A stretch of DNA of 64,000 nt from Schumannella soli. GTDB lineage: Bacteria; Actinomycetota; Actinomycetes; Actinomycetales; Microbacteriaceae. Of the stretch, positions 16,801-25,420 are shown piece after piece. Location: positions 1,088,563-1,152,562 of the forward strand of contig NZ_VHQG01000001.1 of the NCBI RefSeq assembly GCF_006517435.1. Reading direction: 5' to 3'. The notes under the pieces were generated by a model. That model was not told the DNA's origin. It saw only the letters and a list, made by a program, of their open reading frames with translations, and did no database searches. The stretch's first letter is position 1. Every line of letters begins with the position of its first letter. The position numbers and the translations under genes are program-made.

Positions 16801-17965
16801 GGCGGCTCGCGCGGACGGTGCCGACAGCGAAGGAATGGATGCGACGAGTCGCGCGGCGAGCGGCGGTGCGGCCGGGGCGGATGGCGCGTCGGGTGCGACG
16901 CCCGGCTCGCGTGAGCCGGGTGCGCTGACTCTGATCGTCAACAGCCGGCTGACGCGGGGGAGCGCGGGCGGCGGCGTCGTGCCGGCCGCGGATTCCGCGT
17001 ATGCGGCCTCAGACGCTCGATCCGGCGTCGGCGTCGGTGCCGGCGCGGCTGATGGCGAGCGTGCTGGTGCTGGTGCTGGTGCTGGTGCTGGTGCTGGTGC
17101 TGGTGCCGGTGCTGGTGCCGGCGCGGGTGCGCTCGGCGAAGGCGACGTGCCGACGCCCGCCCGCGGCGAGAGCCTCGCGACGCCGATCGGCGGTCCGACC
17201 GCCGTGCGCCGCAACCGCATCGACGACTCGCTGTCGCTCGACGGACTCGACGAGCGCGTCCGCGCCGCGATCGAGGGCGCCCAGTCGGGTCTCGACTACG
17301 ACGGCTTCGCGCTCGTGCGGCGCGCGGCGCTGAGCGATCAGGCCGCATGGGACGCCGAGTTCGGCGGTGCCCGCGATTCGGCCCGTCTCGGCGTCGAGCG
17401 CAATGTGCTGCGCTACCGCCCGACGCCCGTCGTCATCCGCCTCGCCGAGGGTGGCTCGCTCGCCGAGGCGGTGCGCGTGATCGTCGCCGGCGTGCGTGCG
17501 CGCTCGCGTCTCACGATCAGCTCGGCGGTGCCCCTGCCGAGCGGACTGCGTCCGCTCATCACGGGCGAGGCGCCGCTGCTGCGCGTCGACCAGGTGATCG
17601 CCGAGACGGATGCCGCGTTCGCGAGTCGCCTCGCCGCGCAGGTCGAGCAAGTGCGGGGGATGCGCATCCGCCTCGTCGCCGGGACCGACGGCGCCGCCGC
17701 GCTCGACGCCGCCGCGCGTGCTGGTGCCGGTTCTGGTGTCGGCAGCCCGGCCCGTCCCGCTGCGCCGAGTCCCGCATCCCGCACCGCGGTCGCGAACGCG
17801 CTCGGCACGGCGCTCGGCGGCTCGCCCGATGTGGCGATCTGGTCGGGTGCGGTGACGACCGCCGGACGCATCGAGCTGCTGCCCTTCCTGCTCGAGCAGG
17901 CCGTCTCGATCACGGCCCACCGCTTCGGCAACCCCGCTCCGAGCATGGCCGCCCTGCAGCTCTGA
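13889..17965 (+). CDS. putA: Bifunctional proline dehydrogenase / L-glutamate-gamma-semialdehyde dehydrogenase
   Basis: Encodes 1358 residues. Oxidises proline to glutamate: an FAD proline dehydrogenase barrel (about 90-470; INLLGEAVLGEKEAD, YVSVKVSAVASQ, KVRIVKGANLAMEQVDA) followed by an NAD aldehyde dehydrogenase (about 510-950). Catalytic Cys is about 760 in GHAGQKCSAASLG and Glu about 726 in VAETSGKN. A C-terminal ALDH-like domain (about 1111-1358, IDDSLSLDGL to the end) follows. Between them, residues about 951-1110 are an Ala/Gly/Ser-rich linker containing a (Gly-Ala)n run encoded by a ggtgct microsatellite. This explains the unusual length, since PutA of this type is commonly 1150-1250. 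The start is supported by a leaderless -10 at 13876. No HTH is present, so it is not a self-repressing PutA. Confidence 0.93.
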   Translation: MSSPAPQGVAPDPANQALPTADEVVALVQRWLDASRDAAADPKNDKHAARLAGLLKDPDGLGFTLGFVDRVVRPEDLRVAGRELETLSRDIPAFLPWYQRAAVSVGGAFAPLLPWPIIPIARRVLRGMVGHLVIDATPKSLDKVIHELRADGTRLNINLLGEAVLGEKEADARLTGTIDLLGRDDVDYVSVKVSAVASQLSMWGFDETVDRVVHRLTPLYGAALRSSTKKFINLDMEEYRDLDLTIAVFTRLLEQPGMQGFEAGIVLQAYLPDSLAALQQLSAWARARVAAGGAPIKVRIVKGANLAMEQVDARIHGWQQATWGSKQHTDTHYKRMLAWALTPERTAAVRIGVAGHNLFDVAFAHLLAERRGVSDRVDFEMLLGMATAQAQAVRQDVGDLLLYTPVVDPSQFDSAISYLVRRLEENASPENFMASVFELDSSAEAFGREETRFRTSLAALHPTLDAVPGPSRTQDRAHPVIPSTPEAFRNEADTDPALAANRDWGRSVLARARDSRLGVDTIEAARLTGSQQLEEMLVAARSAGHRWGATPASTRADALERIGEVLVAMRGRLIEVMASETGKTIAEADVEVSEAVDFARWYAARARELGAVDGARHVPDVVTLAAPPWNFPLAIPTGSVLAPLAAGSAVVLKPAPQARRTGAVLAEAIWEAGIPRDLVSLVDLDEERFGRSLVTAPEIDRVILTGSIETAALFRSWRPNLPIVAETSGKNAIVVTPSADLDLAVGDLVKSAFGHAGQKCSAASLGILVGSVATSPRFLRQLEDAVRSLVVGPATDPSTTVGPVIEPVSGKLERALTTLAPGESWLVEPKQLDDEGRLWSPGVRTGVKPGSEFHLTEYFGPVLGLMAASSLDEAIAWQNATDYGLTAGIHSLEPAEVDAWLEGVQAGNLYVNRGITGAIVRRQPFGGWKRSRVGTGAKAGGPNMLLGLGSWVPADRDGAAASTGGAAGSGAAARADGADSEGMDATSRAASGGAAGADGASGATPGSREPGALTLIVNSRLTRGSAGGGVVPAADSAYAASDARSGVGVGAGAADGERAGAGAGAGAGAGAGAGAGAGAGALGEGDVPTPARGESLATPIGGPTAVRRNRIDDSLSLDGLDERVRAAIEGAQSGLDYDGFALVRRAALSDQAAWDAEFGGARDSARLGVERNVLRYRPTPVVIRLAEGGSLAEAVRVIVAGVRARSRLTISSAVPLPSGLRPLITGEAPLLRVDQVIAETDAAFASRLAAQVEQVRGMRIRLVAGTDGAAALDAAARAGAGSGVGSPARPAAPSPASRTAVANALGTALGGSPDVAIWSGAVTTAGRIELLPFLLEQAVSITAHRFGNPAPSMAALQL
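17062..17130 (+). repeat. ggtgct hexamer microsatellite inside putA
   Basis: About ten tandem units of gctggt/gccggt encode a Gly-Ala run in the linker of PutA. Unit purity (several exact copies) suggests recent slippage; any 6-nt change stays in frame. A shorter run of the same unit occurs near 55400 in the glycosyltransferase gene. Confidence 0.85.
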
Positions 17966-18023
17966 TTCGCGGCGTCGTCCGGTCGAGCTCGCGACCCACG
18001 AGCCGCCGCTCGCGACTCGCACC

Positions 18024-18070
18024 GGCGACCCGCAGAACCCGGGTGATCGGTCGCCGGGTGGCGGGTCGCC
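18024..18070. terminator. Nested hairpin between convergent putA and gntR genes
   Basis: GGCGACCCGC (18024-18033) pairs perfectly with GCGGGTCGCC (18061-18070). Inside it ACCCGG (18037-18042) pairs with CCGGGT (18054-18059). It lies between two genes ending toward each other. There is no T tract. Confidence 0.6.
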
Positions 18071-18128
18071 CTGGTGGAGGCTTGGTCGATGCGCGGGTTC
18101 GGCTACGCGAGTCGAGCCGCGGATGCGG

Positions 18129-18488
18129 TCAGACGGTGCCAAGTGCGGCGCGGGCCAGTTCGAGGGCGCGCGCCGGGTCGCCGCCGAGGGCGCGCACCCG
18201 GTCGGCGAAGCCGCGGGCTGCCTGCTCGATCTCGCGGTCGGCGCTGTCGGGCGACCAGGCGACGACGGTGCCGTTGCGTCCGCGGGTCTCGATCACGCCT
18301 GAGGCCTCGAGTTCGCGGTAGCAGCGGGCGACGGTGTTCGGGGCGATACCGAGATCTTCGGCCAGTCGCCGAACGGTGGGCAGTCGGGCCCCGGCGGTCA
18401 GCTCGCCCGACGTGATCTGCGCCATGAGCTGCACCCGCAGCTGCTCGAAGGGCGGAACGGCCGATCGCGGGTCGATACCCAACATCAC
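18129..18488 (-). CDS. YtrA-subfamily GntR transcriptional regulator
   Basis: Encodes 119 residues. An N-terminal winged helix (PPFEQLRVQLMAQITSGELTAGARLPTVRRLAEDLGIAPNTVARCYRELEASGVIETRGRNGT) is followed by only about 45 residues, the short C-terminal helix pair typical of YtrA-type repressors. These usually control adjacent membrane or ABC genes. It overlaps the preceding membrane-protein gene by 4 nt, so both are co-transcribed and the repressor probably controls its own operon. An inverted repeat with GntR-like symmetry lies upstream at 19673-19690. Confidence 0.88.
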   Translation of the reverse strand: MMLGIDPRSAVPPFEQLRVQLMAQITSGELTAGARLPTVRRLAEDLGIAPNTVARCYRELEASGVIETRGRNGTVVAWSPDSADREIEQAARGFADRVRALGGDPARALELARAALGTV

Positions 18489-19573
18489 CGTCCTCCTTCG
18501 CTGCGCTCGCCCGAATCGGTCACGGGAGCGCCTGAGCCTAGCGCCGCCGCGCCAGGCTCGGAGTCGATCCCGCTCGCGGGCGCGAGCCCCTCATCCACTC
18601 GCGCCTGGGCGAGCGTCGTCGCCGTCGCGAGCGCCGCGTTCTGCGCCGCGACCTCGGGCCAGAGGCGTCGCAGGAAGTGCGTCTGCGGGTTGCCGCGACC
18701 CCAGACGAGAGTGAGCACGAGCACGCCGACCGCGGCGATCAGCACCACGACGATCAGTCCGATCGCGCCGCCGATCCAGCCGGGTGCGCCGCCGAGCTCG
18801 ACCATCCGCGGCACGACGAAGGCGCAGCCGAGCAGGGAGTAGTAGCCGAGCAGGCCGGGAGCGGAGGCGAGCTGGGTGAGCTGGGTGGACCGCAGCGCGT
18901 CGTTCCAGGCGAGCTCGGCGGGCGAGCCGGAGGGCTGGCGTGCGGCGACGATGCGGCGGCCGAAGACCTCGAAGACGATGAGCGCGATGACGCCGATCGC
19001 GCCGGTACCGATCAGCGGCAGCGCCGCGGGCAGCGTCGCGGGGGCTGCGACAGCGACGGCGGCGAGGAGCGCGGCGAGCACGCCGCTGCCGATCGTCCCG
19101 ATGCGCAGCAGCACGAGCTGGGCGCGCGGGATGTAATCGTCGAGCCCCACGGCGGTGGAGCGCGCGAAACGCACCTCGTCTCCGGTGTCGTCGCGCAGGG
19201 TGATCGCGGAGGCCGCGATGAAGACGCCGACCACCACGAGAGCGGCGCCCGCGCCGGGCCAGATGTTGACGGCGCTGCCGCTCGCGTTGCCGAAGCCTCG
19301 ACTCGCCCAGAGGTCGTCGCCGGTCGCGCGGGCGATCGCGTAGCCGATCGGAGCGGACACGATCGCGGCGAGCAGCATCCCGATCGCGTTGGCCCGGGTG
19401 AAGCGGGCGATGCGCGACTCGATCACGCCCTGCAGCTGGGGCGGGATCGCGAGGCCGAGGCGGCGGGCGAGCGCGTCGGCCCGGCGGGCTCGCCCGGTCG
19501 CGGTGGCGATGCGCAGGAGGAGGACGACGCCGGCGACGGCGAGGGCGATCGAGAAGGCGAGGATCCAGAACAT
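18485..19573 (-). CDS. Multi-pass membrane protein of unknown function, operon with YtrA-type regulator
   Basis: Encodes 362 residues with about seven to eight hydrophobic segments (for example ILAFSIALAVAGVVLLL, GAGAALVVVGVFIAASAITL, LIGTGAIGVIALIVFEVFG, AIGLIVVVLIAAVGVLVLTLVWG). It ends in a charged/Ala-rich cytoplasmic tail. The arrangement with a C-terminal helix pair followed by HFLRRLWPE is reminiscent of DUF1648/DUF5808-like proteins found with YtrA regulators, but I cannot assign a family. ATG 19573 is preceded by CGGAG. Its stop overlaps the regulator start. Possible roles include sensing or protecting against envelope stress; this is inference only. Confidence 0.7.
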   Translation of the reverse strand: MFWILAFSIALAVAGVVLLLRIATATGRARRADALARRLGLAIPPQLQGVIESRIARFTRANAIGMLLAAIVSAPIGYAIARATGDDLWASRGFGNASGSAVNIWPGAGAALVVVGVFIAASAITLRDDTGDEVRFARSTAVGLDDYIPRAQLVLLRIGTIGSGVLAALLAAVAVAAPATLPAALPLIGTGAIGVIALIVFEVFGRRIVAARQPSGSPAELAWNDALRSTQLTQLASAPGLLGYYSLLGCAFVVPRMVELGGAPGWIGGAIGLIVVVLIAAVGVLVLTLVWGRGNPQTHFLRRLWPEVAAQNAALATATTLAQARVDEGLAPASGIDSEPGAAALGSGAPVTDSGERSEGGR

Positions 19574-19672
19574 CGGAGGCTCCGTGGTGACATCGACGGC
19601 GGATGGATGGGGATGCGGATCGAGCGGGAGAGGCGGGATCCGGACCGACGCGAGAGCGTTTGTCTCGCGTCT

Positions 19673-19690
19673 GTATCAACGTACTGCTAC
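19673..19690. promoter_or_regulatory. Candidate operator for the YtrA-type regulator
   Basis: GTATCA-ACGTAC-TGCTAC: 6-bp arms with one mismatch and a 6-nt spacer, about 100 nt before the membrane-protein start. A second site, TTGT-GGCGAT-ACAA, follows at about 19712-19725. The symmetry is what GntR regulators bind; assignment to this regulator is inference from proximity. Confidence 0.35.
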
Positions 19691-19822
19691 AAAAGTCCAA
19701 CGACAAGGCTTTGTGGCGATACAACCGATTCCGTCGTCTCGTCACCCTTTCGCGCACGGATTGATCGCTCCGCGAGTGATTCTCGGCGAGAACCGTGCGC
19801 AATCGCCCCCCGAAGGGGGTCG

Positions 19823-19842
19823 TGTCCTCCATAAGGAGGACA
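19823..19842. repeat. Perfect 8-bp palindrome with ATAA loop
   Basis: TGTCCTCC ATAA GGAGGACA lies just before GCATACTTG. The right arm contains a full Shine-Dalgarno (AAGGAGG). It may be an operator or an RNA hairpin that hides a ribosome-binding site. Confidence 0.4.
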
Positions 19843-20097
19843 TTGCATACTTGTGCATGGAAGCCGAGGTGGCCCGAGCACCGCGGAGATCCTTCCGATC
19901 ACGTCGAGCGACTCGCGGGGTGCACGTCCCAGCATCCCGCGAGCTCCGTGACCGGCCGCGCCCCTGGCGCGCGCCCGGCTCGACGAGCTGCGCTGAGAAG
20001 CCAGGGTGACCCCGACACCCCGGCCCGGCAGCTCGCTCGGGCGCCCGCGCACGCGTTCCCGCGCATCCCGCCCCGCGGAGACCCGCCGCCCCGGCGG

Positions 20098-21558
20098 TCA
20101 GGCGGGGGAGTGCGACTCGAGGAAGCGGTAGACCTCGGTCGTGTCGACGCCCGTGAAGGTGCCGGTCGGCATCGCCGCGAGCAGCGAGCTGTTGAGCCGC
20201 GCGCTCGGCCAGGCTTTCGACTCCCACCGCGAGGTGAGCTCCGCCGGCGGCTGGCGGCAGCACGACGGGTCGGGGCATCCGCTCGTCTTGCGCACGCTCG
20301 TGTCGCGCCCGCGGAACCACTTCACGTGCGCGAAGGGCGTGCCGACGCTCACCGAGAACGCCCCGGCCGAGCCCGACTGGATGCTCGAGGTGCACCAGTA
20401 CGTGCCGTTCGGCTTGTCGGTGTACTGGTGGTACGGGCTGAAGCGGTCCTCGACGTCGAACACCTGCCGTGCGCTCCAGAAGCGGCAGACGTACTGTCCT
20501 TCGACCGCGCCGAGCGCATCCGTCGGGAAGGCGGCGCCGTCGTTCTCGTAGGCCTTCGAGATCGCACCCGAGGAGTGCACCTTGAGGAAGTGCACGGGGA
20601 TGCCGAGGTGCCGCGTCGCGAGGTTCGTGAAGCGGTGCGCAGCCGTCTCGTAGCTGGTGGCGAAGGCATCCCGTAGATCCTCGACCGAGAGGGAGCGCGC
20701 CTCCTTCGCCGCGGTCAGCAGCGGCACGGCGCTCGCCTCGGGGATGAGCAGCGCGCCCGCCAGGTAGTTCGTCTCGACTCGCTGCCGCAGCAGCTCGGCG
20801 TAGTCGCGCGGCTCGGGCTTGCCGAGCACGTGCGCGGCGAGCGCCTGCAGCAGGGTCGTGCGCGGGTCGGCGCTCTGCCGGGTGCCGAGGTAGATGCGGT
20901 GGTTCTCGAGATCGGTGACGCTGCGGGTGGATGCGGGCAGATCGCTCACATGGTGCAGCGTGAAGCCGAGGTGGGCGGCCAGCTCGCCGGCCGTGCGCTG
21001 CGACAGCGGCCCGCCGGCGTGCCCGACGGCCGCGAGCAGCTCGGCGGCGCGCGCCTCCAGCTCGGGGAAGTGGTTGCCGAGCCTGCGCTGCTCGGCCCGC
21101 AGCTCGCCGTTGGCCCGCCGCGCCTCCTCGGGGGTGGCGGCGCGCTGCTCGTGCACGCGCTGCAGCTCGTCGTGGAGGCCGAGGATCGTCTCGATCGCGG
21201 CATCGCTGAGCGACTTGCGGATCGGCAGCGCGGCGAGCCCGAGCGAGCCGAACAGCGGTCCGCGCTGCGCCCGCTCGAGCGCGATCTCGAGGGCCGCGCG
21301 ACGGGTCGGCGGCTCGGGACTGAGCAGCTCGTCGAGTGAGGCGCCGAGCGCGCGGGCCAGCCGCTGCAGCTCGGCGAGCCGCAGCTCGCGCTTGCCGTTC
21401 TCGATGACCGAGAGCTGCGAGGGGGCGCGGTCGATCGCGGTCGCGAGCTGCTCCAGCGTCATCCCGCGCGCGAGGCGGGTGTCGCGGATGCGGCGGCCGA
21501 TCGTCAGCGAATCGAGCATGTCGTCATCGTGCGTCGATGAACTCGTCGTCGAGGTCAT
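20098..21558 (-). CDS. ramB: RamB-like XRE regulator of acetate/glyoxylate metabolism
   Basis: Encodes 486 residues from ATG 21558 (GGCAGGG 7 nt upstream). An N-terminal helix-turn-helix is visible ([45 protein letters not shown], about 17-65). It is followed by a long regulatory part with the DUF955/DUF2083-like features of short-chain fatty-acyl regulators ([39 protein letters not shown]). A Cys-rich C-terminal segment ([13 protein letters not shown]) is also present. Corynebacterial and mycobacterial RamB control aceA and aceB, which lie divergently here, so I infer control of the glyoxylate shunt. A later in-frame ATG (21519) lacks a Shine-Dalgarno. Confidence 0.85.
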   Translation of the reverse strand: MTSTTSSSTHDDDMLDSLTIGRRIRDTRLARGMTLEQLATAIDRAPSQLSVIENGKRELRLAELQRLARALGASLDELLSPEPPTRRAALEIALERAQRGPLFGSLGLAALPIRKSLSDAAIETILGLHDELQRVHEQRAATPEEARRANGELRAEQRRLGNHFPELEARAAELLAAVGHAGGPLSQRTAGELAAHLGFTLHHVSDLPASTRSVTDLENHRIYLGTRQSADPRTTLLQALAAHVLGKPEPRDYAELLRQRVETNYLAGALLIPEASAVPLLTAAKEARSLSVEDLRDAFATSYETAAHRFTNLATRHLGIPVHFLKVHSSGAISKAYENDGAAFPTDALGAVEGQYVCRFWSARQVFDVEDRFSPYHQYTDKPNGTYWCTSSIQSGSAGAFSVSVGTPFAHVKWFRGRDTSVRKTSGCPDPSCCRQPPAELTSRWESKAWPSARLNSSLLAAMPTGTFTGVDTTEVYRFLESHSPA

Positions 21559-21718
21559 GCCGCGACCCTGCCACCGGCGGCTTCTTCTCGCAATCAGAAA
21601 TCGCATCCTTTTTCTGCCGGTGGATGCGGCGAAGACCGGTTGCGCGGGTCGCAGAGTCGAGGTCAGCAGCACACCAGACCACCCCGGCGCCGACGCCGGG
21701 CAGCAAGGAGAAGCGACC
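21559..21718. promoter_or_regulatory. Divergent ramB-aceA control region
   Basis: CCACCGGC (about 21571) and GCCGGTGG (about 21618) flank an AT-richer core. The core contains two similar half-sites in tandem on the minus strand, GATGCGA and GATTGCGA, 12 nt apart. No exact copy of the corynebacterial RamB box AAAGTTTGCAAA was found. It is the likely site of RamB control by position. Confidence 0.35.
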
Positions 21719-23047
21719 ATGAGCAGCACCGGCGACACCAGCATCCGCCCCGGCGACCAGACCCAGACCGCGGCCGAGCTCGAGACGCAGTGGAAGACGG
21801 ATGCGCGCTGGAGCGGCATCCAGCGCGACTACTCCGCCGAAGACGTCATCGAGCTGCGCGGCCCGGTGCGCGAGCAGCGCACGCTCGCCCAGCGCGGCGC
21901 CGAGAAGCTGTGGGAGCAGATCCAGGCCAACGGCGCCGACCCGGAGGAGTGGACCTACGCCCTCGGCGCCCTGACCGGCAACCAGGCCGTGCAGCAGGTG
22001 CGCGCCGGGCTCAAGGCCATCTACCTCTCCGGCTGGCAGGTCGCCGCCGACGCCAACCTCAGCGGCCAGACCTACCCCGACCAGAGCCTCTACCCGGCGA
22101 ACTCGGTTCCCGCGGTCGTGCGCCGGATCAACAACGCGCTGCTGCGGGCCGCGCAGGTCGAGCAGGGCGGAACCGGTCCGGATGCGACGCGCGACTGGAT
22201 GGCGCCGATCGTCGCCGACGCCGAGGCCGGCTTCGGCGGCCCGCTCAACGCCTACGAGCTCATGCACCAGATGATCGAGGCCGGCGCCGCCGGCGTGCAC
22301 TGGGAGGACCAGCTCGCCAGCGAGAAGAAGTGCGGGCACATGGGCGGCAAGGTGCTCGTGCCGACCAGCCAGCACATCCGCACCCTCAACGCGGCCCGCC
22401 TCGCGGCCGATGTCGCCGGCACCCCGACGATCGTGATCGCCCGCACCGACTCGCTCGCCGCGACGCTGCTGACCAGCGACCACGACGAGCGCGACCGTCC
22501 GTTCCTCACCGGAACCCGCACCGCCGAGGGCTTCTACGAGGTCGAGAACGGCATCGGACCGGTGCTCGCCCGCGGCCACGCCTACGCGCCCTACGCCGAC
22601 CTGCTCTGGGTCGAGTCGGCCGAGCCCGACCTCGAGCTCGCGCGCACCTTCGCCGAGAGCATCCACGCCGAGTTCCCGGGCAAGAAGCTCGCGTACAACT
22701 GCTCGCCCAGCTTCAACTGGAAGCGCCACCTCGACGACGACACCATCGCGAAGTTCCAGCGCGAGCTGTCGGCGATGGGCTACGCCTTCCAGTTCATCAC
22801 CCTGGCCGGCTTCCACTCCCTCAACCACGGGATGTTCGAGCTCGCCTCCGGCTACCGCGACCGCCAGATGAGCGCGTACGTGGAGCTGCAGGAGGCCGAG
22901 TTCGAAGCCGAGGCTCGCGGGTACACCGCGACCAAGCACCAGCGGGAGGTGGGCACCGGCTACTTCGACCGCGTGTCGACCGCCCTCAACCCCGACTCGG
23001 CCACCCTCGCCCTCGTCGGCTCCACCGAGACCGCGCAGTTCCACTGA
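21719..23047 (+). CDS. aceA: Isocitrate lyase
   Basis: Encodes 442 residues. Splits isocitrate to glyoxylate and succinate, the first step of the glyoxylate shunt. The catalytic loop [14 protein letters not shown] contains the active-site Cys. [21 protein letters not shown] holds the metal/substrate Asp-Glu pair, and [15 protein letters not shown] and [13 protein letters not shown] are also diagnostic. ATG 21719 has AAGGAG 6-8 nt upstream. A 44-nt gap leads to aceB, so the two form an operon, divergent from ramB. Confidence 0.97.
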   Translation: MSSTGDTSIRPGDQTQTAAELETQWKTDARWSGIQRDYSAEDVIELRGPVREQRTLAQRGAEKLWEQIQANGADPEEWTYALGALTGNQAVQQVRAGLKAIYLSGWQVAADANLSGQTYPDQSLYPANSVPAVVRRINNALLRAAQVEQGGTGPDATRDWMAPIVADAEAGFGGPLNAYELMHQMIEAGAAGVHWEDQLASEKKCGHMGGKVLVPTSQHIRTLNAARLAADVAGTPTIVIARTDSLAATLLTSDHDERDRPFLTGTRTAEGFYEVENGIGPVLARGHAYAPYADLLWVESAEPDLELARTFAESIHAEFPGKKLAYNCSPSFNWKRHLDDDTIAKFQRELSAMGYAFQFITLAGFHSLNHGMFELASGYRDRQMSAYVELQEAEFEAEARGYTATKHQREVGTGYFDRVSTALNPDSATLALVGSTETAQFH

Positions 23048-23091
23048 GCCGCCGACACCGGCCGCGCATCCATCACGTCAAGGAGACGATC

Positions 23092-24822
23092 ATGACCACC
23101 TCGCGCATGGAGGTGCTCGGGCCGCAGCACGAGCGCTTCGACGAGATCCTGACCCCGGAGGCCCTGGCCTTCCTGACCCTGCTGCACGACGCCTTCGCCG
23201 GCCGCCGCCACGAGCGCCTGGCCGAGCGGATGCGCACCCGCAGCGACATCGACAACGGCCGCGACCTGCGCTTCCTCGAGTCGACCCGGGCGATCCGGGA
23301 GGACCCGACCTGGCGCGTCGCCGGAGCCGGCCCGCGCCTGCACGACCGCCGCGTCGAGATCACCGGGCCCACCGACCGCAAGATGACCATCAACGCGCTC
23401 AACTCGGGCGCGAAGGTCTGGCTCGCCGACCAGGAGGACGCCACGAGCCCCACCTGGTTCAACGTGGTCAACGGCCAGCTGAGCCTGCGCGACGCGATCC
23501 GCCGCCAGATCGACTTCACCTCGGCCGAGGGCAAGAACTACGCGCTGCGCCCCGACGAGGAGACGCCGACGATCGTGATGCGTCCGCGCGGCTGGCACCT
23601 GGCCGAGAAGCACCTCCGCTACATCGACCGCACCGGGCAGGCCTCGCCGGCATCCGGCTCGCTCGTCGACTTCGGGCTGTACTTCTTCCACAACGCCGCC
23701 GAGCTGATCGCCCGGGGTCGCGGGCCCTACTTCTACCTCGCGAAGACCGAGAACCACCTCGAGGCGCGGCTGTGGGATGACGTGTTCACTCTCGCCGAGG
23801 GCGAGCTCGGCATCGAGCACGGCACGATCCGCGCGACCGTGCTGATCGAGACGATCACGGCGGCGTTCGAGATGGAGGAGATCCTCTACGAGCTGCGCGA
23901 CCACTGCGCCGGGCTCAACGCCGGCCGCTGGGACTACATCTTCTCGATCATCAAGAACTTCCGCGGCCGCGGGGCGACGTTCACGCTGCCCGACCGCTCG
24001 AAGGTCACGATGACGGTGCCGTTCATGCGCGCCTACACCGAGCTGCTCGTCGCGACCTGCCACCGGCGCGGGGCGCACGCGATCGGCGGCATGAGCGCCT
24101 TCATCCCCAACCGACGGGACGCCGAGGCGACGACACGTGCGCTCGACGCGGTCGCGGCCGACAAGCGCCGCGAGGCCGGCGACGGCTTCGACGGCACCTG
24201 GGTCGCGCATCCCGACCTCGTGGCGACGGCGCAGGCCGAGTTCGATGCGGTGCTGGGCGAGCGCCCGAACCAGCTCGACCGGCAGCGCCCCGACGTGCGG
24301 GTGACCGCCGCCGATCTGACCGATGTGCGCTCGCTCGACGCGGCCGTGACCGACGCCGGCGTCGCCGCGAACGTGTCGATCGCGCTGCGTTACCTCGAGT
24401 CGTGGCTGCGCGGCGTCGGCGCCGCGGCGATCGACGGCCTCATGGAAGACGCGGCCACGGCCGAGATCAGCCGCTCGCAGCTGTGGCAGTGGATCCGCCA
24501 GGGCATCGTGACCGCGGAGGGCACCCGGGTGACGCGGGAGCACGTGAGCGGGCTGCTGGATGCGGCGCTCGCGGAGCACCAGGCCGCGGCATCGGCGGCG
24601 GGCGGCTCGGGCAGCTCGACGGACGGCTCGCGCTGGGCCGAGGCCGCGCAGGTCGTGCGCGAGGTCACGCTGAGCGACGACTTCCCGACGTTCCTGACGA
24701 TCCCCGCCTACACGCAGTTCCTCATCGAGCCGGAGGCGCGCGGGCCGCGTTCCTCCGACTCGGCCGCGGTGCAGCGCGCGGCGTCGGCCGAGGAGCTCGT
24801 CGGAGCGGAGGCGGCGGCGTGA
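23092..24822 (+). CDS. aceB: Malate synthase A
   Basis: Encodes 576 residues, the size of class A malate synthase. Condenses glyoxylate with acetyl-CoA to malate. Motifs: DQEDATSPTWFNVVNGQ, TIVMRPRGWHL, YFYLAKTENHLEARLWDDVF, ATVLIETITAAFEMEEILYELRDH (catalytic region) and HAIGGMSAFIP. A 20-residue Ala/Gly/Ser segment (EHQAAASAAGGSGSST) interrupts the C-terminal helical domain. ATG 23092 follows AAGGAGACGATC. It is co-transcribed with aceA. Its stop overlaps the next start (TGATG). Confidence 0.97.
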   Translation: MTTSRMEVLGPQHERFDEILTPEALAFLTLLHDAFAGRRHERLAERMRTRSDIDNGRDLRFLESTRAIREDPTWRVAGAGPRLHDRRVEITGPTDRKMTINALNSGAKVWLADQEDATSPTWFNVVNGQLSLRDAIRRQIDFTSAEGKNYALRPDEETPTIVMRPRGWHLAEKHLRYIDRTGQASPASGSLVDFGLYFFHNAAELIARGRGPYFYLAKTENHLEARLWDDVFTLAEGELGIEHGTIRATVLIETITAAFEMEEILYELRDHCAGLNAGRWDYIFSIIKNFRGRGATFTLPDRSKVTMTVPFMRAYTELLVATCHRRGAHAIGGMSAFIPNRRDAEATTRALDAVAADKRREAGDGFDGTWVAHPDLVATAQAEFDAVLGERPNQLDRQRPDVRVTAADLTDVRSLDAAVTDAGVAANVSIALRYLESWLRGVGAAAIDGLMEDAATAEISRSQLWQWIRQGIVTAEGTRVTREHVSGLLDAALAEHQAAASAAGGSGSSTDGSRWAEAAQVVREVTLSDDFPTFLTIPAYTQFLIEPEARGPRSSDSAAVQRAASAEELVGAEAAA

Positions 24823-25379
24823 TGCGCGTGCTGCTGCTCGGAGCCCCGGGCTCGGGCAAGGGCACCCAGGGGGCGCGCCTCGCGCGCCTCCTCGGCGCTC
24901 CGCACGTCGCGCTCGGCGATCTGCTGCGGGTGGAGGCGTCGACGGGAACCGGGATGGGCGCCCACCTCGCCCAGATCATGGGCCGCGGCGAGCTGGTGCC
25001 CGACGAGCTGATCACTCCGCTCGTCACGGGCGCCCTGCGCGCCTCGCTCGGCGGCTTCGTGCTCGACGGCTACCCGCGCACGATCGCGCAGGCGCGCATC
25101 CTCGACGAGTTCCTCGAACGACGGGCGGCGAGCGTGGACGCGGTGCTGCGGTTCCGCATCCCCGAGGCCCAGCTGGTCGACCGGCTGCTCAGCCGCGGTC
25201 GCGCCGACGACGCACCCGACACGGTGCGCGCTCGGCTGGCCGTCTGGTCCGCTCACGAGGCGGAGCTGGTGGAGCATTACCGCGGATCCATCGTCGAGCT
25301 GGATGCGTCGGGCAGCCCCGACGAGGTCTTCGATCGCGCCGCCGACGCGCTGCGCGAGCACGCGACGATCGCGGCCTGA
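24822..25379 (+). CDS. Adenylate-kinase-like nucleoside monophosphate kinase
   Basis: Encodes 185 residues. P-loop LLLGAPGSGKGTQGARLARLLG, NMP-binding ALGDLLRVEASTGTGMG, GFVLDGYPRTIAQARILD, and a short LID with RGRADDAPDTVRARLAVW. It lacks the zinc-finger LID insertion, as in short adenylate kinases. Actinobacteria usually keep adk in the ribosomal-protein cluster, so this is probably a paralog. It is fused transcriptionally to aceB by a 1-nt overlap (TGATG). Acyl-CoA or acetate activation produces AMP, so an AMP-salvage kinase beside the glyoxylate shunt would make sense; this is inference. Confidence 0.82.
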   Translation: MRVLLLGAPGSGKGTQGARLARLLGAPHVALGDLLRVEASTGTGMGAHLAQIMGRGELVPDELITPLVTGALRASLGGFVLDGYPRTIAQARILDEFLERRAASVDAVLRFRIPEAQLVDRLLSRGRADDAPDTVRARLAVWSAHEAELVEHYRGSIVELDASGSPDEVFDRAADALREHATIAA

Positions 25380-25420
25380 CGTCCGGCGCGGCAGCCCGCT
25401 CCGGCGCGCGTGTCATCCTG

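Larger units (their letters stand above)
19574..20097. other. 524-nt non-coding stretch upstream of the YtrA-type operon
   Basis: It contains AT-richer islands than its surroundings, two candidate operators (19673-19690 and 19712-19725) and a perfect TGTCCTCC-ATAA-GGAGGACA palindrome at 19823-19842. It also holds one weak 51-codon reading frame (19855-20009, Arg-rich) that I do not trust as a gene. The last ~90 nt before the RamB stop are plain GC-rich sequence in which I see nothing. Confidence 0.5.

Noticed and set aside
19855-20009. 51-codon plus-strand frame after an AAGGAGG
   Set aside because: The Shine-Dalgarno is ~15 nt away and lies in a palindrome. The peptide is Arg-rich without conservation that I can judge. 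Left as unlikely.
21571-21625. Corynebacterial RamB box (AAAGTTTGCAAA)
   Set aside because: No close match found; only GATGCGA/GATTGCGA half-sites, which are reported as a weak candidate.
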